Below are positions 8,298 to 14,639 of a stretch of DNA of 23,717 nt, in pieces (positions within the stretch are counted from its first letter, which is position 1; each line of letters starts with the position of its first letter). The translations under genes were made by a program, and so were the position numbers. The DNA is taken from positions 1-23,717 of the IMG/VR virus record IMGVR_UViG_3300021599_000893, one strand, 5' to 3'. The stretch is from a virus. Under the pieces are notes generated by a model. That model worked only from the letters and a program-made list of their open reading frames with translations. It was not told the origin of the DNA and did not search any database.

Positions 8298-9395
8298 TTA
8301 TGATAGATCAATACCTAAGCCACCAAGGAAATCTTTTAAATCATCATCATCAGTTTCATCTGAATCTTCTGGTATTTGACTTCTAATTCTATCCCATATC
8401 GCTGGACCCAATCTTAAATCCCAAATTTCTTTTTCCATTGTGTTTTCACTACTAATTACTCTTTGAGCAATTTCAGGATTACGCGATTGTCCTTTAATTG
8501 CAGCAATCACTTCAAAAGTACCTTTTATTAGTTCATGAACCAATATTGGGAAATTCAATCCTTGTGCCATTACTTTTGGTGGATTTGAATTAGGGTCAAT
8601 ACTTTCTTTACCTCCAACCATATTACCACCACCTCCACCACCCATGGAAGCTTTCATTTGTTGATCACTGACTTGCCAATATAATGTATCATTAATTGAC
8701 ATTAAAATACCATATTGATTAATTAATGATTCTGAACCGGTAATTTCTCTAATTTTATCTGTAACATAATGATACATATAATGACCTCTTTTCGATGCAC
8801 CTTGTATCATACTACCAATTAGTCTTGCTTTAGCTTTTTCTAAATTTAATGTTTGTAAATCATCAAATAATTCCTGTTCAATTTCGACCTCTTCCATTTC
8901 AGGTTGTTGTTGACCCGGTTGATCTCTATTAAAGTCCTGAGTATCAATTTCACCCATACCAACAATTTTTGCCTCAAACTCAATGTCACCTTCCTCAATT
9001 CCAAATTCTTTCATGACCAAATCAATTGCCAATCTTTCTAATTCTTCTCTATGTTCTCTTTCGGTTTGAACAATTTCATTATGTGCCATCATCATGGTTT
9101 GCATTAATGGCATCATATTTTGCATACCAACCATTGGTGTTTGAATGTTAGTATATTGTCTAACTTTCTGAACAACTTGTTTATATCTCTCTGAAGCCAA
9201 AAGTTCCTGGAAATTTTGATTTGGTTCATTACCTGTTTTAGGTAAGGGAATTTTTTTCAAAGGAGTTTCACCTTGACTAAGTTTAGACTGTACACCAGAA
9301 TCGGGCCTATCGGCAGAATCAAAATCCATTGCCATTTCTTCAATATTTTCTTTAACTAAAGATAGTAAATTTTTTTTGCTTATAACAATTTTCAT
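8298..9395 (-). CDS. Unknown, probably virion- or prohead-associated protein
   Basis: This 365-residue protein is not recognised as a named family. Its N-terminus, MKIVISKKNLLSLVKENIEE, is an amphipathic helix resembling capsid-targeting leaders of T4 internal proteins, although the residue after IEE is Met and not the usual Ala/Gly/Ser. Residues about 85-105 are very Met-rich (MVGMQNMMPLMQTMMMAH), a Gly-run (GGGGGG) occurs near 255, and the C-terminus is acidic (EDSDETDDDD). The rest is helical. It is the last gene of a four-gene minus-strand group and is followed by a strong terminator. The gap to the upstream gene is a single base. Position next to the head module suggests a structural or assembly role; this is inference. 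Confidence 0.8.
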   Translation of the reverse strand: MKIVISKKNLLSLVKENIEEMAMDFDSADRPDSGVQSKLSQGETPLKKIPLPKTGNEPNQNFQELLASERYKQVVQKVRQYTNIQTPMVGMQNMMPLMQTMMMAHNEIVQTEREHREELERLAIDLVMKEFGIEEGDIEFEAKIVGMGEIDTQDFNRDQPGQQQPEMEEVEIEQELFDDLQTLNLEKAKARLIGSMIQGASKRGHYMYHYVTDKIREITGSESLINQYGILMSINDTLYWQVSDQQMKASMGGGGGGNMVGGKESIDPNSNPPKVMAQGLNFPILVHELIKGTFEVIAAIKGQSRNPEIAQRVISSENTMEKEIWDLRLGPAIWDRIRSQIPEDSDETDDDDLKDFLGGLGIDLS

Positions 9396-9396
9396 T

Positions 9397-10314
9397 TTAT
9401 TTTTTCTTTTTCCCTTCTTTTATTGTTGATCCTGCTCTTGGACCGGGATTCGGAATCGGATTTGGGTCATCTTTTCTGAATGGATCTTTTCTTGGATCTT
9501 TTCTTGGTGGGGTTTTTTCACCCGGATCTTTTGTTGGTGTGGGTTTTGTTGAAGGTTCTTTTGTCGGTGCTGTTTCAGTTGATGTTATTGAATCATAAGT
9601 CATAAACTCAGGAATACCATTATGACCTTTATGACCTTTTTTAGCTTTTTTGGGCATAGGTATCATTGTTTCAGTTTCATTAAGTTTTCTTTGTAAAAGT
9701 TCCATGATTTCTCCTTTTGATGTGAATGGATGATAATTTGTTTCTGCTAAGTTATTAACCCATTCTGATATTTCATGATTTTCTTTTAACTTTTTTAAAG
9801 TCATAGCCAATTTTGCTCTTTGACCTAATTTACGACCTTCCTTAACTTCAGATTTTTTTGATCCTAACTTTTTAAAATCGGCAGAAGTTAATTTACCTTT
9901 AGGTTCAGCAACATCTAATTTTTTCCGATTACCTTTTAACTCTTCTTTAACATCTTTTTTATTTCTCAATAATTTGAAATCTTCTTTATCTATTCTCTTA
10001 TTTTTATTTTTATCTAAAGCAGATAATTGTTTTTGAGTAGGTTTCTTTTTCCCTTCTTTCATTTCTGTTTCCTTTGTTACTTGTATGTGACCTTGTTTAG
10101 AAATATCGGTAACTTTTTTAGGATCATTAATAATTGTATTAATTTCTGCGGCGTCACTTGGATTACTCATACTGTAAACTTTAACTTGTTTAACAAGTGC
10201 TTCATTTAACATTCTATCACATAGTGATCTAAGTTGATTATCACTAAAATTAACCAATGTTTTTGTGGAAAGACCCTCATTTACAAGTCTTTTAACCATT
10301 TCTGATCTTGTCAT
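9397..10314 (-). CDS. Unknown basic protein with an EF-hand-like loop
   Basis: This 305-residue Lys-rich protein is of unknown function. Residues 101-112 (DKNKNKRIDKED) fit an EF-hand/dockerin-type calcium loop, with acidic or Asn residues at positions 1, 3, 5, 9 and 12 and Ile at 8; a degenerate second copy may lie at about 134-147 (DVAEPKGKLTSADF). The N-terminal 40 residues are helical and end in LNE|A (36-39), an exact gp21-type cleavage site, so the protein could be a processed internal or prohead protein. The C-terminal 80 residues are Pro/Lys-rich and low in complexity (PTKDPGEKTPPRKDP). The gene overlaps the upstream 10311 gene by 4 bp (ATGA) and precedes the 8298 gene by 1 bp, so translation is coupled. 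Confidence 0.78.
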   Translation of the reverse strand: MTRSEMVKRLVNEGLSTKTLVNFSDNQLRSLCDRMLNEALVKQVKVYSMSNPSDAAEINTIINDPKKVTDISKQGHIQVTKETEMKEGKKKPTQKQLSALDKNKNKRIDKEDFKLLRNKKDVKEELKGNRKKLDVAEPKGKLTSADFKKLGSKKSEVKEGRKLGQRAKLAMTLKKLKENHEISEWVNNLAETNYHPFTSKGEIMELLQRKLNETETMIPMPKKAKKGHKGHNGIPEFMTYDSITSTETAPTKEPSTKPTPTKDPGEKTPPRKDPRKDPFRKDDPNPIPNPGPRAGSTIKEGKKKK

Positions 10315-10712
10315 ATTATTTTAATTTTTATTTCTTCATTTATTAGGTGATAACCTCTTTCTTTTATTTTTTTTGTTACACTTTCTAATGTTTCTCCAAA
10401 CTTAAATGTCAATCTTTCATCTTGACTTTCAGGATTGAATTTTTCCCAACCTAATGCAACTACACCATCCACAGCATCAATAACTCCGAAATAATCGGAG
10501 TTTTGAACAAGTTCTAATTCTATGTCTGAATTTTTTAAAAGACCAACTAAGTCAATATATTCAACATCGGGAGACTTAGATTGTGTTGAAATTGATGCCG
10601 GTATAACAAACCATTCCTCTATGTCAAGTTCTGTAGATTTACTGAAGATAAATTCATACTGTTTTTGACCTTTATAATCTGCACCAATTTCATTAACATA
10701 GATAAGTCTCAT
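10311..10712 (-). CDS. Unknown small protein in the putative virion operon
   Basis: This 133-residue protein starts MRLIYVNEIGADYKGQKQYE and has the composition of a compact soluble alpha/beta protein: alternating strands (YEFIFS, EEWFVIPA) and a C-terminal Lys-rich segment (LINEEIKIKII). There are no membrane segments or low-complexity tracts, unlike its neighbours. The ATG lies 3 bp from the stop of the upstream gene and the 3' end overlaps the 9397 gene by 4 bp, so it is embedded in one operon. I do not recognise a family. A tail, baseplate or neck role would be a guess from context. Confidence 0.75.
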   Translation of the reverse strand: MRLIYVNEIGADYKGQKQYEFIFSKSTELDIEEWFVIPASISTQSKSPDVEYIDLVGLLKNSDIELELVQNSDYFGVIDAVDGVVALGWEKFNPESQDERLTFKFGETLESVTKKIKERGYHLINEEIKIKII

Positions 10713-10715
10713 ATT

Positions 10716-11780
10716 TTATTTAAAATATTTACTCAACGTCTCACCAATACTTTTGCTTATGTCAGCTTTTATTTCATCCATATCAATTTCAACCTCTAAA
10801 AGATCATCACTTTCAGAAACACCTAAATCATTGTAATCATCTAAATTAACTTCATCTATTTCTTCATCAGTTGCGATCGGTGTATTTATGAAATTTTCTA
10901 ATTTATCCATTGTTTCACCCAATTCTTCTTCCCCACTTTCCGGTGCTTGTGGAATTTCTTCCCCACCTTCTGGTGTTTGTGGAATTTCTTCCTCACCTTC
11001 TGGTGTTTGTGGAATTTCTTCCTCACGATCGAATTTTTTAGATATTTCCTCGATATCTTCATCCTCTAATTTATCTAAATCAACTGCCGATATTATCATG
11101 TTTAAAACATATTTAATATCGTCACTTTCCATTTTTTGTTTTTGATCTCTTAATTCTTGACCAAGTTTCCCTGAAAATTTTTGTACTTCAGCCATGTAAT
11201 CTGAAGGTTTTCCTGATTCTCCACCTTCAGGTGCGAATGGAACTTCTTCTCCACCTTCTGGTGCCATTGGAACTTCTTCTCCGCCAGGAGTAGGTGCCCC
11301 ACCTTCTGGTGCCATTGGTGCTTCAGGTGCCCCACCTTCTGGTGCCATTGGTGCTTCAGGTGCCCCACCTTCTGGTGCCGCTGGTGCGGGTGCCATTGGT
11401 GCTTCAGGTGCAGGTGCCCCACCTTCTGGTTTTTGTTTTAAAACGTATTTTGTTGCTTCTTGTAAATTTTCTTGACCAACAAGTAAATCCATTCTTTTCA
11501 ACGCCTCAGCATATGAAGAAAATCTATTTTTGTTTTTCATGAACATTCCACCAATATAATCTAGTGAATTTTCATTTAAACCTTTTTTTACATAGTAACC
11601 GTCTCTTTCTTTTACGATACCATATACTCCATTACCAATAGATTCTTTAATCATTTCGGCTTTAGTGTTATTATTTGTTGATTTTTTGGGTGTACTATTA
11701 TAGTAGGTTAATTCGAGAATTCTTTTTAATTTGTCATCTCCATTTAACTTTTCACTACCCAATGGTTTTAAATCTCCCAT
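10716..11780 (-). CDS. Unknown protein with Pro/Gly/Glu tandem repeats, putative virion protein
   Basis: This is a 354-residue protein. Residues 1-115 form a conserved-looking N-terminal region (MGDLKPLGSEKLNGDDKLKR; later GIVKERDGYYVKKG and YAEALKRMDLL). Residues about 120-195 are Ala/Pro/Gly/Glu repeats (units of APEGGAPEAPM), then comes a helical segment, a second repeat block of EEIPQTPEGG-type units, and an acidic C-terminus ending in SIGETLSKYFK. IKE|S (44-47) and LQE|A (106-109) match the prohead-protease consensus. It is the first gene of the four-gene group and carries the strongest copy of the candidate late motif (GTATTTATAGG) 33 bp upstream of its ATG. A structural or scaffold-like role is inferred from context and composition. 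Confidence 0.78.
   Translation of the reverse strand: MGDLKPLGSEKLNGDDKLKRILELTYYNSTPKKSTNNNTKAEMIKESIGNGVYGIVKERDGYYVKKGLNENSLDYIGGMFMKNKNRFSSYAEALKRMDLLVGQENLQEATKYVLKQKPEGGAPAPEAPMAPAPAAPEGGAPEAPMAPEGGAPEAPMAPEGGAPTPGGEEVPMAPEGGEEVPFAPEGGESGKPSDYMAEVQKFSGKLGQELRDQKQKMESDDIKYVLNMIISAVDLDKLEDEDIEEISKKFDREEEIPQTPEGEEEIPQTPEGGEEIPQAPESGEEELGETMDKLENFINTPIATDEEIDEVNLDDYNDLGVSESDDLLEVEIDMDEIKADISKSIGETLSKYFK
10919..11028. repeat. Tandem ~30-bp repeat encoding EEIPQTPEGG units
   Basis: About three to four consecutive 30-bp units (GGAATTTCTTCCYCACCTTC and variants) encode 10-residue EEIPQTPEGG-like units in the C-terminal half of the 10716 gene. Confidence 0.8.
11220..11430. repeat. Degenerate tandem repeats encoding APEGGAPEAPM units
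   Basis: Repeated CCACCTTCTGGTGCCATTGG blocks, partly with a 33-bp period, encode Ala/Pro/Gly/Glu units. The codons are GC-richer than the surrounding phage sequence. The repeat keeps the frame. Confidence 0.85.
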
Positions 11781-11813
11781 GTTTTTTGTTTAATAAATAT
11801 AATTATTCTTATC

Positions 11814-11823
11814 CTATAAATAC
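11814..11823 (-). promoter_or_regulatory. Candidate late promoter motif upstream of 11780 gene
   Basis: The coding strand reads CCTTGTATTTATAGGAT, 33 bp before the ATG. The motif sits in a short imperfect hairpin (TATCCT ... AGGATA). Confidence 0.5.
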
Positions 11824-11848
11824 AAGGATATATTAAAAAAATTGTTGT

Positions 11849-12952
11849 TTATTGATTTGATAGAGATAATTTTTTATCGATTATCTTACTTTTTAAATCT
11901 AATATTTTTTCTATATACCCATTTCTTCTAAGTAACTTGAATGTTAAGTTTTCATATGAGTACTCACCACCAGATTCTAAACCACTCTGTCTAAAGTTTT
12001 TTATCTTCTTATATAAGTCTTTAGTTTCTTTTGTTATATCATCACCACTTTCCATTTTAGATAATAAATCATCTATTTGCTTTCCATATTCTTCACCCTT
12101 TTGTAATATTTTTTTATCATCTATTTTTGGATTTGTCTTTTCAGGTGTGACAACCCATTTGTTATTTAATATAGAGTAAACACCAGATGATACATGTTCT
12201 TGATGAATATCTTGAACGTATATTTCAAGATCAAAACCTTTTATTTTAATGTCGTGTTTCGATTTCCAAACTTTTTCTTTTGAATCAAAAAAATCTTGAA
12301 CTATTTTATGTAAGATAGTGGAATCTTCTTTTTCTTTATTATCAAATTCATCCATGTCAACTAATATGTGTAAATCAACATCTGAAAATTCCGACCAATT
12401 ATAGTTTGCCAAAGATCCGGTAAGAACTATATCGTGAATAAAAAATTCAACATCAATAAAATCTAAATATTCATTGGTGATTTCCAATAGTTTTTTTCTA
12501 ATGTCGTCTTTAATAACATATTCTTTCCCAACTCTACGAAATATGTTTGGACATAATGTATCTTTACTTCTAAAAGATTTAATTATCTTTTTATCAACTT
12601 CCTTGTCTTCAATTAGTTCTTCAAATAAAGATTTTTTTGGTTTTTTATTTAAAATATAATTAATCAAGTTAATCATATTTTCAGATGTAAAGCCCTGAGT
12701 ACCTATCGTACCATTTGGTCTTCTAAGTAATTCTATTGGAACCAATTTAAATTCACCATCAATAATTGATGGAATATTATCAACTTTTAAAAGATTAAGT
12801 AAATTCGACCTGTGATTACCATCTGATATGATATATGTATCGTCTGGCATTTTTGATAAAGTAACAGGATCTGTTTTTACGTATTCGTAAATTTTTTCAA
12901 TTTTATCGGGATCCTCTCTTAATTTAAAAATTAGTTCTTTAAATTCACTCAT
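11849..12952 (-). CDS. ParB-like domain fused to a nucleotidyltransferase domain
   Basis: This 367-residue protein appears to join two domains. The N-terminal part (about 1-90) has ParB/sulfiredoxin-type features: DDTYIISDGNHRSNLLNLL (residues 37-55) with the GNHR motif, followed by IPSII. The central part (about 150-250) is a polymerase-beta-type nucleotidyltransferase: VLTGSLANYNWSEFSDVDLH (177-196) gives the GS motif (179-180) and the DxD pair (Asp191, Asp193), and FDLEIYVQD (240-248) supplies the likely third Asp (241). Such folds transfer NMP to RNA, protein or small molecules; the substrate here is unknown. The C-terminal 100 residues are helical. The ATG overlaps the stop of the upstream KTSC gene by 4 bp, so the two are translationally coupled and may act together. 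The domain calls are by motif. Confidence 0.75.
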   Translation of the reverse strand: MSEFKELIFKLREDPDKIEKIYEYVKTDPVTLSKMPDDTYIISDGNHRSNLLNLLKVDNIPSIIDGEFKLVPIELLRRPNGTIGTQGFTSENMINLINYILNKKPKKSLFEELIEDKEVDKKIIKSFRSKDTLCPNIFRRVGKEYVIKDDIRKKLLEITNEYLDFIDVEFFIHDIVLTGSLANYNWSEFSDVDLHILVDMDEFDNKEKEDSTILHKIVQDFFDSKEKVWKSKHDIKIKGFDLEIYVQDIHQEHVSSGVYSILNNKWVVTPEKTNPKIDDKKILQKGEEYGKQIDDLLSKMESGDDITKETKDLYKKIKNFRQSGLESGGEYSYENLTFKLLRRNGYIEKILDLKSKIIDKKLSLSNQ

Positions 12953-13194
12953 TTTACCTTTTTGTACTTATAAGTTTTCGCAATATTTGCGTTAAAAAAC
13001 TTCCCTTGAGATTCCGCTAATCTTAATTTAGCAAAAATATCCCACGGTACTTTATTATACTCATAAATACCACCATTATTGAAAGTAATCGTCAAATCTT
13101 GACTTTCAGTATCATACAATGCTGATTTTAGATTTGATGAATTGATTTCAACTGTAATAAGTTTTCCTTCGATTTTTTCTGAAATGATTCCCAT
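12949..13194 (-). CDS. KTSC-domain protein
   Basis: This 81-residue protein is essentially one KTSC domain: INSSNLKSALYD (residues 17-28), TITFNNGGIYEYNKVPWDIF with the central YxY motif (Tyr44, Tyr46), and GKFFNANIAKTYKYKKV at the end. The KTSC domain is named after the C-terminus of some lysyl-tRNA synthetases and is suspected, not shown, to bind RNA; single-domain copies are common in phages. It is coupled by a 4-bp overlap to the ParB-like/nucleotidyltransferase gene. The coding strand upstream carries GTATATTATAG about 13 bp before the ATG, a possible promoter variant. Confidence 0.82.
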   Translation of the reverse strand: MGIISEKIEGKLITVEINSSNLKSALYDTESQDLTITFNNGGIYEYNKVPWDIFAKLRLAESQGKFFNANIAKTYKYKKVK

Positions 13195-13234
13195 AATATA
13201 GTTTTTACTATAATATACGAAATATATGGGAAAT

Positions 13235-13261
13235 AAAAAACCCCGAAAATTTCGGGGTTTT
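13235..13261. terminator. Bidirectional intrinsic terminator after hsp20 gene
   Basis: The palindrome CCCCGAAAATTTCGGGG (13241-13257) is flanked by AAAAAA on the left and TTTT on the right. It ends hsp20 transcription on the minus strand before the KTSC gene. Confidence 0.88.
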
Positions 13262-13264
13262 AAT

Positions 13265-13624
13265 TTAATTAAGAGAAATTAGTTTTTCCAAAGTTTTTTT
13301 CTTTGAAATTGGTAATGTTAATTCTAACACACCATTTTCGACCTTACCTTCAATTTGATTTTCATTTACCTCATCAGGTAAAGTGTAGGTTTTTGTGAAG
13401 TTTGGTACAAATGTCGAACCACCTTCTTTTTCAAAAGTGATTTTCAAAATACCATCTTTTGTGGTGATCTTGAGATCACTCTTGGTTAGTCCCGGTACAG
13501 GAATAGTTACAACATAACCTGTTTCATCTTTATTAACTTTGGTTTTCGGAACATTAAGTTCTCTTTCAAATTCAAACATTTTATCAAATGCCTGAAAAAA
13601 TGGGTCTTTAAATAATGTAATCAT
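13265..13624 (-). CDS. Small heat-shock protein, Hsp20/alpha-crystallin family
   Basis: This 119-residue protein consists of a short N-terminal arm followed by an alpha-crystallin domain: TGYVVTIPVPGLTKSDLKIT (residues about 36-55), then GILKITFEKEGG, YTLPDEVNENQIEGKVENGV and LELTLPISKKK at the end. The VENGVLELTLP segment and the IPVPG turn are family signatures; an I-x-I-like C-terminal anchor is not clear. Hsp20 proteins are ATP-independent holdases that keep unfolding proteins soluble; phage copies are known in T4-like phages and are thought to help protein folding during infection. The gene stands alone between a terminator and a leader of about 60 bp. The coding strand has a TATCTTTA element (13665-13672), but no clear TTG at the expected distance, so the promoter is uncertain. 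Confidence 0.93.
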   Translation of the reverse strand: MITLFKDPFFQAFDKMFEFERELNVPKTKVNKDETGYVVTIPVPGLTKSDLKITTKDGILKITFEKEGGSTFVPNFTKTYTLPDEVNENQIEGKVENGVLELTLPISKKKTLEKLISLN

Positions 13625-13688
13625 AATTATTAATTTTAGTAACCCATTTTCAATTTTTATACCATAAAGATACTGATGACATTTTGTC

Positions 13689-14549
13689 TTATCTTTTTAT
13701 TTTGATCGGACTATTTGTCATATCAGTATGGTCATTATTTCTAAATTTAATTCTCTTACGAACTGTAGATTGATGATTGACAGTAGTTTTTTTATTTAAT
13801 AATGAATTATTACTTATATTTTCTTTTAATGATTTCTGTAGAACATTTATAATATGGAATGGGAGATTCGTTTCAGATTGTTCTATTTTTTTATCTAACT
13901 GACTCCAATATGTTACCGAGTTATTCCTTAATAATTTATGTACTGCGGTCTTTTTACCTGTTTTCATATTAATAATGTAAATCAACATACCATTTCTACT
14001 GTAATCCTCAAAATATTGTGGAGCATCTTCCGATGCGGTACACCATTTTGTATTTGATCCATATTTTTTTGATGATTGATGTGTTAATGGTTTTAATATT
14101 AACCATTCTTCGTCTTTAAATAACACAACTATCTGACCCTCAAGTTCTTTTTCGTATTCTTTTATTTCTGCTAATGATATTGACGATTTAATCTGTGAAA
14201 AATTTTTATATGTACTTAAATCGTTTTTTGGTATTAGATTTTTTTCATTATATTCACAAAACCTTTGAAATGATTTTAAGTCATCGATACCAATCATATT
14301 TTCCATAAACGTATGATAAAACAATAAGTGATCTTCTGGAATATTTTTTATATCCTCTTCCGATATATTCAATTCATCATTTAAAAATTTTTTTATTTCT
14401 TTTATATGTTGTTTATGTTTTTTTTCATTTTTAATGATCCTCATCAACGTCTCAACATATTTTGTTTTTTTAACACAAAGAATAGATAAAAGATCAATAA
14501 TATTTATAATATTTTTTTCATCATTTTTTAATTCTTTTATTCTTGACAT
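13689..14549 (-). CDS. Unknown protein with KWCTA motif
   Basis: This 286-residue protein is not assigned. The central part (residues about 135-215) looks like a defined domain: WLILKPLTHQSSKKYG, then NTKWCTASEDAPQYFEDYS and NGMLIYIINMKTGKKTAVHK. The pattern of WCTA, then F-x-x-Y, then a hydrophobic strand before a GKK turn recurs in my memory in uncharacterised phage proteins, but I cannot name the family. The N-terminal 130 residues are helical and Lys/Glu-rich; the C-terminal 40 are basic and probably disordered. It is divergent from the ClpC-like gene, with about 90 bp between starts. The coding strand has GATAATTATAG about 10 bp upstream of the ATG. One or few Cys residues make Cys in WCTA a candidate functional residue. 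Confidence 0.72.
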   Translation of the reverse strand: MSRIKELKNDEKNIINIIDLLSILCVKKTKYVETLMRIIKNEKKHKQHIKEIKKFLNDELNISEEDIKNIPEDHLLFYHTFMENMIGIDDLKSFQRFCEYNEKNLIPKNDLSTYKNFSQIKSSISLAEIKEYEKELEGQIVVLFKDEEWLILKPLTHQSSKKYGSNTKWCTASEDAPQYFEDYSRNGMLIYIINMKTGKKTAVHKLLRNNSVTYWSQLDKKIEQSETNLPFHIINVLQKSLKENISNNSLLNKKTTVNHQSTVRKRIKFRNNDHTDMTNSPIKIKR

Positions 14550-14585
14550 ACGTTGTTTACTATAATTATCAATTTTTGTTAATAA

Positions 14586-14621
14586 TTGATTTTTTTTTTA
14601 ATTTAAAATAACGTATGTTTG
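14586..14621 (+). promoter_or_regulatory. Possible Bacteroidetes-type promoter for clp gene
   Basis: TATGTTTG (14614-14621) is an exact TAnnTTTG -7 element 18 bp before the ATG. The nearest TTG (14586-14588) is 25 bp away, longer than the usual 19-21, so the -33 assignment is weak. Confidence 0.4.
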
Positions 14622-14639
14622 TAGTAAAATAATTAAAAT

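Noticed and set aside
2315-11823. TATAAATA on the plus strand as T4-type late promoters
   Set aside because: The genes concerned are on the minus strand, so the T4 box would face away from them. The reverse-oriented motif is reported as a new candidate.
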